A stretch of DNA of 8,319 nt from Candidatus Odinarchaeota archaeon (GCA_021162905.1 JAGGXT010000211.1:1-8319), one strand, 5' to 3'; positions 1 to 6,184 are shown, counted from the stretch's first letter. Notes: generated by a model not told the origin, from the sequence alone. A program made the numbers and translations.

Positions 1-17
1 GTATAGAATCAAATAAC

Positions 18-40
18 AAAATAATAAAAATAATAAAAAT
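18..40 (-). terminator. T-rich terminator after the aminotransferase gene
   Basis: Read on the minus strand, the stretch after the stop codon has repeated runs of four to five T separated by ATTA. That is the form of intrinsic archaeal terminators, which need no hairpin. It is built of two near-identical TAATAAAAA units on the plus strand. Confidence 0.55.
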
Positions 41-52
41 ATTGTTAAACTA

Positions 53-1435
53 TTATGTCATCTCTTTTTTAATTTCTGCAAAAACTTCATCTAGTATATC
101 TAATCCCTTGTCTGCTAATTCTTTTGTGATTACTAATGGAGGACATATCTTCAAGAAGTTGCCTTTGTGCCCTGTCGTAAATATTAGTAAGCCCTTCTTG
201 AATGCTTTTTCTACAGCCTTTAATGGGATCTTTTTGTCTGGCTTACCATCTTTGGTAACGAACTCAATACCGATTAGTAGACCCTTTCCTTGAATATATC
301 CAAGGAAGTCATACTTTGGCTTAATCTCCTCATTTAGTCTTTTCATTATGTGCTCTCCTACTTCTGCTGCATGCTCTGGTAGTTTCTCTTCGATATATAC
401 CTCCAAGCTGGCTTTTGCTGCAGCCATAGCAATTGGGTTACCACCAAAAGTACTTGTATAAAGTCCTCCATATTCGTTTACCATAGCATCTTCATATTCT
501 TTTCTAATTATAGTAGCACTAGCAGGTAGACCGCTTGCTAATCCTTTACCACCAGTAATAATATCTGGCTCTACATCAAAATGTTCGATTGCGAAGAATT
601 TTCCAGTTCTTCCAAATCCTGCTTGTACCTCATCGTCTATGAAAAGAACATTATTCTCTGTTGTCCATTCTCTTAATGCTTTCATCCATTCTTTTGGTGG
701 GTATGTACATCCTCCACCAAGCACTGGTTCAATAATAACAGCAGCTATGTCATCTGTGGATTGGTATTCTTTGACGTAGTCCAAGAAATCAAAACATGCA
801 AGTCCACAATCTGGATATTTATGTTTAAGGAAGCAATGGTTGCAATCTGGGTAGGGCACACTTAACATATTTCCTACTACTTTTAGTCCCTTTCTTATTT
901 TTACATTCCATGTTGTTATACTTGCGGAACCTCTTGTCTTTCCATGGTAAGATTCCCAGAACGAAATAATTTCGTGTTTCCCTGTATATTGTTCTGCTAT
1001 TCTAAGAGCATTCTCGTTAGCTTCAGTTCCACAATTTGAAAAGATAACTCTAACTTCTGAGGATTTTATAGGAGCTAACTTTGCAAGAAGCTCTGCAACA
1101 TCAGCTCTCACTTGAGTAGGATATTCATAGGCGTGTAAGAACTTTTCAGACTGTTCCTTAATAGCTTGAGCTACTTTAGGATGTGTATGTCCCGTATTAT
1201 TGGTGGTAACTGCTGCAGTGAAATCTATATATACATTCCCATCTACATCTTGTACGACAGCACCATATGCTTTGTCAAAAACTACTTGTAGAATCTTTGA
1301 GATTCCCATCTGGAGCCTGCTGACATATTTATAGTTTTTCTCGATAATAACTTTTGCTTTAGGTCCAGGTGGTTCAACTACTATTTTTGGTATTTCATCA
1401 AAAAGTTCATCATATTTGAAGGTTGTTATCACCAT
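53..1435 (-). CDS. Class III PLP-dependent aminotransferase (GABA/ornithine aminotransferase-like)
   Basis: Transfers an amino group, probably from an omega- or alpha-amino acid to a keto acid, using pyridoxal phosphate in the cytoplasm. The 460-residue protein has the usual class III length and order: cofactor phosphate loop GTEAN (136-140), Y163-H164-G165 that stacks on the ring, D268 in the FIDDEVQAGFGRTG stretch that binds the pyridine nitrogen, Schiff-base lysine K297 in GGKG, and S328-T329 before GGNP. A cysteine-rich insert carries C198, C201, C210 and C214 (CX2C-X8-CX3C), resembling inserts I recall in some GABA aminotransferase-like proteins. The ATG start has GGTGA four bases upstream; a GTG at the second codon is also possible. 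The gene diverges from the molybdenum hydroxylase operon, so it may make or consume that enzyme's aldehyde or acid. Family assignment is secure. Substrate is unknown, and a class III racemase/epimerase is an alternative. Confidence 0.93.
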   Translation of the reverse strand: MVITTFKYDELFDEIPKIVVEPPGPKAKVIIEKNYKYVSRLQMGISKILQVVFDKAYGAVVQDVDGNVYIDFTAAVTTNNTGHTHPKVAQAIKEQSEKFLHAYEYPTQVRADVAELLAKLAPIKSSEVRVIFSNCGTEANENALRIAEQYTGKHEIISFWESYHGKTRGSASITTWNVKIRKGLKVVGNMLSVPYPDCNHCFLKHKYPDCGLACFDFLDYVKEYQSTDDIAAVIIEPVLGGGCTYPPKEWMKALREWTTENNVLFIDDEVQAGFGRTGKFFAIEHFDVEPDIITGGKGLASGLPASATIIRKEYEDAMVNEYGGLYTSTFGGNPIAMAAAKASLEVYIEEKLPEHAAEVGEHIMKRLNEEIKPKYDFLGYIQGKGLLIGIEFVTKDGKPDKKIPLKAVEKAFKKGLLIFTTGHKGNFLKICPPLVITKELADKGLDILDEVFAEIKKEMT

Positions 1436-1444
1436 GTTATCACC
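1424..1444 (-). repeat. Tandem GGTGATAACA at the aminotransferase start
   Basis: On the minus strand GGTGATAACA occurs at 1444-1435 and again at 1433-1424, a period of 11 bases. The first copy supplies the ribosome binding site; the second begins in the ATG codon, so the repeat creates alternative ATG and GTG starts. Confidence 0.7.
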
Positions 1445-1474
1445 GATTTAAAAAAATAATATTAACTTATTAAA

Positions 1475-1486
1475 TTTTTTATAAAA
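1475..1486 (-). promoter_or_regulatory. TATA box for the aminotransferase gene
   Basis: On the minus strand this reads ATTTTATAAAAA. Its centre near 1481 predicts a transcript start around 1455, leaving a leader of about 20 bases that includes the GGTGA site. The surroundings are so AT-rich that other placements are possible. Confidence 0.5.
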
Positions 1487-1517
1487 TATTTTAATTTTTT
1501 TTCATGAAAATATATAT

Positions 1518-1545
1518 TATTCTAACTGATAGAGAAATCAGAATA
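1518..1545. repeat. Imperfect inverted repeat in the divergent promoter
   Basis: CTGAT (1526-1530) and ATCAG (1537-1541) form a perfect 5-bp inverted repeat around AGAGAA. Outer bases (TATTCT on the left, AGAATA on the right) extend the symmetry with a small bulge. It sits between the two divergent TATA boxes, a usual place for an operator, but no binding protein is known here. Confidence 0.4.
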
Positions 1546-1600
1546 AAATACAACAAAAATGATTGTGCACTGAAAAACTTTTATGAAAATATTATGAAAA

Positions 1601-1610
1601 TGTATATTTT
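1601..1610 (+). promoter_or_regulatory. TATA box for the molybdenum hydroxylase operon
   Basis: TGTATATTTT centred near 1605 predicts a transcript start around 1631, so the AGGTG at 1637-1641 would be on the message. A second candidate, TTTTTATAA at 1614-1622, would start transcription near 1645 and lose that site, so I rank it lower. Confidence 0.45.
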
Positions 1611-1636
1611 GGATTTTTATAATTAATAATAAGAAT

Positions 1637-1641
1637 AGGTG
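1637..1641 (+). promoter_or_regulatory. Ribosome binding site AGGTG deciding the ATG 1648 start
   Basis: AGGTG ends six bases before ATG 1648, the normal archaeal spacing. The competing GTG at 1639 lies inside this site and is therefore unlikely to be the start. Confidence 0.7.
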
Positions 1642-1647
1642 TTCACT

Positions 1648-3972
1648 ATGATAAGTAAAGTTATTGAAAAGGAAAAAGAATTTTCAGTAGTAGGTAAATC
1701 CCTACCAAGGAAAGATGCCATCGATAAAGTTACTGGGACAGCAAGATACGCAGCTGATTATTATTTCCCCGGAATGTTATATGCAAAAACTCTCAGAACA
1801 AAATATCCTCGTGCTAAGATAAAAAAGATAGATGTGTCGAAAGCTCTTGAGTATCCAGGTGTTGTTACAGTTATAACAGCAAAAGATGTTCCATTCTTAA
1901 AGAATTTTGGATTTTTCTATAGAGATATTCCTCCTCTAGTAAAAGAGGGTGACATTACGAATTGCATCGCTGACGGACTAGCTGTGGTTGCAGCAATTTC
2001 CTCAGAAATTGCTGAAAAAGCTCTGGAGTTGATAGAAGTAGAATATGAGCCACTACCAGGGATATATGACCCTCTTGAAGCATTAAAAGATGAGGCGAAG
2101 GAAATCTTAGGAGAAAATAGAATATACGATCACCTACATACAGAGAAGGGTGATGTTGAAAAAGGATTTGCTGAAGCAGATCTCATAATAGAAAGAGAGT
2201 ATCGTACTCAACGGATAGAACATTCATATCTTGAACCAGAGGCTGTTGTAGTAGTTCCAGAAGGAGATCGATTGATAATATATGCATCAGCGCAATACCC
2301 CAATCTTGTTAGAGGAGATATCGCCACGGCTCTTAATATGCCACAAAATAAAATTCACTTAATTCAAGCAACTCTTGGTGGTGGGTTTGGAGGTAAACAT
2401 GAAGCTGTAGTTTTAGCGGGGGTTCGTGCAGCCTTAGTTGCCTTGAAAACAGGTAGACCAGTAAAAATGGAATACTCTCGAGAGGAGTCCATGATTGAGT
2501 CTTCAAAGAGGCATCCATACATATTAAAGTATAAAATTGGAGTTAAAAAGGATGGAACGATAGTGGCACTTGATGTGAAAAACATAGCTGATGGTGGAGC
2601 ATATTGTGCATCATCGCCATGGGTACTATTTAGATCTCATGTACATGCCACAGGCGCTTATGAGATTCCCAATGTTAGAATTGACAGTGTTGTTGTTAAA
2701 ACGAATAACCCCAATTCCAGTGCAATGCGAGGATTTGGTAATCCTCAGGTATTTTTCGCAATCGAATCTTTAATAGATGAGGTTGCTGAAAAACTCGGAA
2801 TGAGCCCAATTGAAATTAGAATGAAAAATGCACTTAAACAAGGATCTGTTATAGCAACAGGGCAAGTTTTAAACAATCATACAGTAAGCATTAGGGATGT
2901 CCTAAAAAAAGTAGTAGAGATGTCTGATTTTGAAAGAAAATGGAAAGAATATAAAAATCAAAAGAATCAAAGATTTAAGAGAGGAATTGGAGTTGCTATA
3001 ACCTTTAGAGGAGTTAGTTTTGGAGGGGAGGGTTTCGATTTTGCTGGAGTGTACGTGACAGTGTTTCCAGATGGAACTATCTCTATGTACGGTGGAGTAT
3101 CTGAAAATGGACAAGGCCTTAGGACAGCATTGTCACAAATCGCTGCCGAGGAATTTGGCGTACCCTATGATTATGTAATCTATAGCAATGATGATACCTT
3201 TGTAACACCATATAGTTTAACAACATCGGCATCGCGTGGTACATTTATTGGAGGATGGGCTGTTAAAAATGCAGTTTCGCAAATAAAGGAAAGAATGAAA
3301 AAAGTGGCTTCTGAGATACTTAAAGTTCCTGAAGAAAAGATAATATTCAGAGATGGCTACGTATTCTCTAAAGATGATCCAGAAAATAAAATAACTTTCA
3401 AAGAGCTTGTTCAAGCTTGTTATGCAAGACAGATAAACATGAGTGCCGTTGGATGGCACTATGTAACCGGTATAGACTGGGACCCACATACTGGAAAGGG
3501 AAATGCATATATCACTTATGCCTATAGTGCGAATGTTGCAGAAGTGGAGGTGGACACTCAAACTGGAAATGTAAAGGTATTGAAAATATACGCAGTTCAT
3601 GATTCTGGAACAATAGTAAATCCAGTAGCTGCAAAGAGCCAAGTTTATGGTGGTATCTCATGGTCCTTAGGGTATGCTTTGCTTGAGGACTTTAAAGTGG
3701 AAAATGGTTATCCAAAGGCAATTAACTTTGATAAGTATCGAATTGCAAGGGCTATGGATATGCCTGAAGTAGAAATAGAATTCATTGAGAATCCAGATCC
3801 GAACGGACCTTTTGGAGCAAAAAGTATAGGAGAACCAGCATTAGAGCCAGGTGCTTCTGCCATAGCAAACGCGATTTCACACGCAATAGGTGTCAGGTTT
3901 TATAGACTACCTATAACTCGAGATAAAGTGTTAGAAGCTCTAAAAAAGAAGAAGGAACAAGGTGATAATTGA
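1648..3972 (+). CDS. Molybdenum hydroxylase (xanthine dehydrogenase/aldehyde oxidoreductase family), molybdopterin-binding large subunit
   Basis: Catalytic subunit of a xanthine oxidase-family enzyme that hydroxylates an aldehyde or N-heterocycle with water at a molybdenum-pterin centre. The 774-residue protein starts with the a/b hammerhead domain (about 20-130, with DAIDKVTGTARY), followed by the two molybdopterin-binding halves. Visible signatures are Q216 in SAQ, the glycine loop GGGFGGK (244-250), R361 in the MRGFGNPQ stretch, and catalytic E729 in GAKSIGEP near the C terminus. The CO dehydrogenase loop AYRCSFR is absent. The residue after GGGFGGK is His251, where purine-oxidising members I recall carry Glu, so an aldehyde-type or unknown substrate is likelier than xanthine. 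No Tat signal is visible, so it is probably cytoplasmic. I chose ATG 1648 over GTG 1639 because AGGTG lies six bases before it. The small subunit follows directly; no FAD subunit gene is in the window. Confidence 0.93.
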   Translation: MISKVIEKEKEFSVVGKSLPRKDAIDKVTGTARYAADYYFPGMLYAKTLRTKYPRAKIKKIDVSKALEYPGVVTVITAKDVPFLKNFGFFYRDIPPLVKEGDITNCIADGLAVVAAISSEIAEKALELIEVEYEPLPGIYDPLEALKDEAKEILGENRIYDHLHTEKGDVEKGFAEADLIIEREYRTQRIEHSYLEPEAVVVVPEGDRLIIYASAQYPNLVRGDIATALNMPQNKIHLIQATLGGGFGGKHEAVVLAGVRAALVALKTGRPVKMEYSREESMIESSKRHPYILKYKIGVKKDGTIVALDVKNIADGGAYCASSPWVLFRSHVHATGAYEIPNVRIDSVVVKTNNPNSSAMRGFGNPQVFFAIESLIDEVAEKLGMSPIEIRMKNALKQGSVIATGQVLNNHTVSIRDVLKKVVEMSDFERKWKEYKNQKNQRFKRGIGVAITFRGVSFGGEGFDFAGVYVTVFPDGTISMYGGVSENGQGLRTALSQIAAEEFGVPYDYVIYSNDDTFVTPYSLTTSASRGTFIGGWAVKNAVSQIKERMKKVASEILKVPEEKIIFRDGYVFSKDDPENKITFKELVQACYARQINMSAVGWHYVTGIDWDPHTGKGNAYITYAYSANVAEVEVDTQTGNVKVLKIYAVHDSGTIVNPVAAKSQVYGGISWSLGYALLEDFKVENGYPKAINFDKYRIARAMDMPEVEIEFIENPDPNGPFGAKSIGEPALEPGASAIANAISHAIGVRFYRLPITRDKVLEALKKKKEQGDN
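3961..3966 (+). promoter_or_regulatory. Ribosome binding site GGTGAT for the 2Fe-2S subunit
   Basis: GGTGAT lies within the last codons of the large subunit, with its GGTGA core six bases before ATG 3972. It supports reinitiation at the TGATG stop-start junction and rules against TTG 3969. Confidence 0.75.
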
Positions 3973-4439
3973 TGATAGTATTTAAATTGAATGGTAAAGT
4001 GGTGGAGCTAGATTTAGATCCAGAGATGAACCTTCTGAAGGTATTACGCAATGAGCTAGGAATTACAAGCGTTAAAAGAGGTTGTGATATTGGAGTCTGT
4101 GGCGTATGTACGATTTTAGTCAATGGAAAGCCGATGAAATCTTGTTTGATGAAACTTAAAGATGTTGAAGGAAAAGAAGTAACAACCGTCGAGGGTATTG
4201 GCACTCCTTATAATTTACATCCTATACAGAAAGCATTTATCGATCATGGTGCAATTCAATGTGGCTTTTGCACACCTGCAATGATATTAGTCGCTTATGC
4301 TCTACTAAAACAAAACCCCAATCCAACACGTGAAGAAATAAAAAAAGCAATAAATTCGGTACTCTGTCGCTGTACGGGATATATTCCTATAATTAATGCA
4401 ATTGAAGCTGTAGCAAAGGGTAAGTATGGCCCAATTTAG
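3972..4439 (+). CDS. Molybdenum hydroxylase 2Fe-2S small subunit
   Basis: Electron-transfer subunit carrying two [2Fe-2S] clusters that take electrons from the molybdenum centre of the large subunit. The 155-residue length is standard. The N-terminal plant-ferredoxin-like domain has C38, C43, C46 and C58 (CX4CGXC-X11-C). The C-terminal helical domain has C97, C100, C132 and C134 in QCGFCTPAM and CRCTGY. All eight ligands are present, so the subunit looks functional. ATG 3972 overlaps the large-subunit TGA by one base and has GGTGAT at 3961-3966, which favours it over TTG 3969. The order large-then-small is unlike the medium-small-large order I recall as common, and no FAD subunit lies between or beside them. 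Electrons may therefore leave through a medium subunit encoded elsewhere, or pass directly to a ferredoxin or membrane acceptor. Confidence 0.96.
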   Translation: MIVFKLNGKVVELDLDPEMNLLKVLRNELGITSVKRGCDIGVCGVCTILVNGKPMKSCLMKLKDVEGKEVTTVEGIGTPYNLHPIQKAFIDHGAIQCGFCTPAMILVAYALLKQNPNPTREEIKKAINSVLCRCTGYIPIINAIEAVAKGKYGPI

Positions 4440-4446
4440 CATTACG

Positions 4447-4869
4447 CTATTTATCTTCCTTTTTTATTATTTCTACTATCCCTCTTGACCCGTCTATTTT
4501 TACAAGGTCTCCTGTTTCAATCACTTCAACGGGATTCCTGTCAAGCTGAGCTACCATAGGAACGTTGGCCAATATTGCTCCAAAAGTTAAAGATGTTTCT
4601 AATTCTTGGGAAATTAGTCCCTTAGGTCCAACGCCATTTTTTATAAGGGTATATAGTATTGTAGAAAGTCCTACTGTTCCAACTCCTGAGGGCAAAACTA
4701 AAATTTTGTCTTTCACACTCTTACCATAAAGTTCGTGTCCCTCTAATATGATTTCACCAGTTTCTTTATTTATATCATGGAGAAAATTTAATCTCTGCTT
4801 TGTAACTATTGCTTCTCCTTCTACAATTCCCTCAATAACTGGTTTTCCCCTCAATATAATTTTCCTCAT
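4447..4869 (-). CDS. Aconitase X swivel-domain (small) subunit, divergent (DUF126/AcnX_swivel)
   Basis: Small, swivelling subunit of an aconitase-X type hydro-lyase; it should close over the active site of the catalytic subunit encoded just upstream. The 140 residues follow the family pattern: GxxxEGEAIVT near the start (14-23), ETGEI (36-40), an H-x-L-x-G-x-S element (45-51), the active-site loop LPSGVGTVGLST (59-70), ISQELETSLTFGAI (86-99), and IDGSRGIVEI near the end (125-134). In members I recall, the loop reads G-x-G-S with a catalytic serine; here Thr65 or a gap occupies that place. ATG 4869 forms an ATGA overlap with the catalytic subunit and has GGAGTG seven bases upstream, preferable to the in-frame ATG at 4884. 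The family call is sound. Activity and substrate are uncertain because of the altered loop. Confidence 0.88.
   Translation of the reverse strand: MRKIILRGKPVIEGIVEGEAIVTKQRLNFLHDINKETGEIILEGHELYGKSVKDKILVLPSGVGTVGLSTILYTLIKNGVGPKGLISQELETSLTFGAILANVPMVAQLDRNPVEVIETGDLVKIDGSRGIVEIIKKEDK
4458..4472 (+). terminator. T-rich terminator for the molybdenum hydroxylase operon, inside the AcnX swivel gene
   Basis: CCTTTTTTATTATTT starts 19 bases after the small-subunit stop. It lies within the lysine/isoleucine-rich last codons of the oppositely read AcnX swivel gene, so the two operons would share sequence at their 3' ends. Confidence 0.5.
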
Positions 4870-6092
4870 TCTCTTACACTCCATCTACCTGTTATAGCAG
4901 CATCTATACACTCTTTAATGTCACCAATATACGCTTTTCCCTCTCTTAAGTAATATACCTGCTTCATGCAATTAAAAACGAAGGTTCCTGATGGATGACC
5001 CAGTGCATGTCTCATCGCAACGTAGCAAGTGTCGCTTATTAGGTAACCCCCTGCGTCTTTTATTATTTGCTCTATACCCTCTTCCGTAGCAATTTTCTTT
5101 AAAGCTTTAAGTGTGCCAATTATCAATTTAACGCCACTTGCCACTTTCTTTCCCTTGAGAAGATTTGCAATCTTTTTAAGATTATCCATATTAAGATGAG
5201 GGCAACCTATATAAACATAATCTACCTTTTCATCACCGACTCTAAATTGCTTATGAGCTTTTCTCAGATCCTCATCAGTAAAGTCAATTTTATCCTCTGG
5301 TTTATCTCCTTGGAAAGCTTCTTCTTCCGTTTTTGCTTCTGGTGTAACACCAATTATATGAAACATTGTTACACCGCTCCTAGTAGATAGTGCTGCAGAT
5401 AAAACTGTTAAATCTAATACGCTAGCTCTCTCTACACCTTTAAATACAGGAGTTCTTAGTCCAAGGTACTGTGCAACTTCATAACCCATTATACTGAAAT
5501 CGTAAGAACCTTTTAGTTTAGTCTTAACATTTACTAAAACCTTTCCTTTCCTATTTTCTTTTAGGTGAAATCCAAATTCTGGGGTTCTACCTGCTATAGC
5601 TGCTAAAAGAGCTGACTGACAACATTCCCTGTTTGTACGAATTCCTATTGCTGAGTTACCATATATTATTGCTGATGATTCGCACCACGCTACATGATCT
5701 CCAAAATCGAGGTTTACCCATGGTATAAAATATGGAGTGCATGTTAGTTCCATCTTTATACCCATTGCTTTAAGTTTCTCTAATAATTTCATTTGATTAT
5801 CGTACCACTCCTTTGAAATTCCAAGCTCTTGCCATTGATCAATGTCTATATTTGTTATCATGGACGACGATGGCACTCTGACTTTGGCTCCCATCTTGAC
5901 CAAATCTTCAAGCCAGTCAGCTAATAGGTATTCGATAGTCCATGTAGTGCAACTAATATGTGCATGTTTGATTTCAACCATCTTTTCAGCATCAAATATT
6001 TCACCATATTTAACTAGCATATTCATAGCATATTGTACAGCTAGGCCATATTCTCCATCTAACATTTTTTCCTCTTCTTTAGTTAAGTACAT
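4866..6092 (-). CDS. Aconitase X catalytic (large) subunit, divergent (DUF521/AcnX_cat)
   Basis: Iron-sulfur dehydratase subunit. Known relatives are archaeal mevalonate-5-phosphate dehydratase and bacterial cis-3-hydroxy-L-proline dehydratase. The 408 residues open with MYLTKEEEKMLDGEYG, a typical AcnX start, and keep LTCTPY (C118), GDHVAW-ESSAIIYGNS, AIAGRTPEFGFHL, IGCPH (C297) and SDTC (C356); these three cysteines are the likely cluster ligands by family analogy. Several usually constant motifs differ: SCTTWT at 47-52 where I expect SGxSYxT, SSSMITNID at 75-83 where I expect TTLNPxGxD, RECCQS at 155-160 where I expect REGGPS, and FNCMK at 373-377 where I expect TNSxK. There are extra cysteines at 48, 137, 157, 158 and 375. 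ATG 6092 is chosen over GTG 6101 because AAGGTG sits six bases before it. The swivel gene follows with a 4-base overlap. The fold is certain enough; the reaction is open. Confidence 0.9.
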   Translation of the reverse strand: MYLTKEEEKMLDGEYGLAVQYAMNMLVKYGEIFDAEKMVEIKHAHISCTTWTIEYLLADWLEDLVKMGAKVRVPSSSMITNIDIDQWQELGISKEWYDNQMKLLEKLKAMGIKMELTCTPYFIPWVNLDFGDHVAWCESSAIIYGNSAIGIRTNRECCQSALLAAIAGRTPEFGFHLKENRKGKVLVNVKTKLKGSYDFSIMGYEVAQYLGLRTPVFKGVERASVLDLTVLSAALSTRSGVTMFHIIGVTPEAKTEEEAFQGDKPEDKIDFTDEDLRKAHKQFRVGDEKVDYVYIGCPHLNMDNLKKIANLLKGKKVASGVKLIIGTLKALKKIATEEGIEQIIKDAGGYLISDTCYVAMRHALGHPSGTFVFNCMKQVYYLREGKAYIGDIKECIDAAITGRWSVRE

Positions 6093-6098
6093 TGCGAA

Positions 6099-6104
6099 CA
6101 CCTT
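6099..6104 (-). promoter_or_regulatory. Ribosome binding site AAGGTG deciding the ATG 6092 start of the AcnX catalytic subunit
   Basis: Read on the minus strand, AAGGTG ends six bases before ATG 6092 and contains the competing GTG 6101. The element and its next three bases (AGGTGTTC) match those before the molybdenum hydroxylase large subunit. Confidence 0.7.
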
Positions 6105-6133
6105 GTACGTAAGTATAACTATTAATAATGTTA

Positions 6134-6143
6134 CAATTTATGA
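6134..6143 (-). promoter_or_regulatory. Candidate TATA box for the AcnX operon
   Basis: The minus strand reads roughly ATCATAAATT here. Its centre would start transcription near 6112, giving a 20-base leader with the AAGGTG site. A GTTATACTT element nearer the gene (about 6111-6120) is an alternative that would give a leaderless message. This is a weak call. Confidence 0.3.
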
Positions 6144-6172
6144 TTGTTTTCCAATTTGATTAATTTAACGAT

Positions 6173-6184
6173 AGAAATATATAA
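6173..6184 (+). promoter_or_regulatory. BRE plus TATA box for the MoaD gene
   Basis: AGAAATATATAA combines a purine-rich TFB-recognition element with a strong TATA sequence. The TATA centre near 6180 predicts a start near 6206, which puts ATG 6197 outside the message and supports ATG 6221. Confidence 0.6.

Larger units (their letters stand above)
1436..1647. promoter_or_regulatory. Shared divergent promoter region between aminotransferase and molybdenum hydroxylase operon
   Basis: A 212-base, very AT-rich gene-free stretch from which both transcription units leave. It holds a TATA box for each direction, an imperfect inverted repeat near its middle (about 1518-1545), and repeated ATGAAAATAT-like words at 1504-1513, 1583-1592 and, with one difference, 1594-1603. 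No coding frame of note is present. The arrangement allows joint control of the two units, but I do not recognise the regulator. Confidence 0.65.

Noticed and set aside
3217..3642. 141-codon open frame antisense to the molybdenum hydroxylase large subunit
   Set aside because: It lies wholly opposite a strongly conserved gene, its composition (many Ser, Tyr and Cys) is that of a shadow frame, and it has no recognised motif.
1648..4439. Carbon monoxide dehydrogenase or xanthine dehydrogenase
   Set aside because: The CO dehydrogenase AYRCSFR loop is absent, and the residue after GGGFGGK is His where purine enzymes have Glu. Only the wider family can be supported.
4447..6092. Naming the AcnX pair as mevalonate-5-phosphate dehydratase of the archaeal mevalonate pathway
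   Set aside because: Most archaeal AcnX pairs have that role and the split two-gene form fits, but several motifs and the swivel serine differ, and the neighbours are catabolic-type genes with no isoprenoid gene in the window. The specific name would overstate the evidence.
5842..6159. Open frame on the plus strand over the 5' part of the AcnX catalytic gene
   Set aside because: It mirrors the AcnX coding sequence, has no recognisable domain, and would run through the AcnX promoter.
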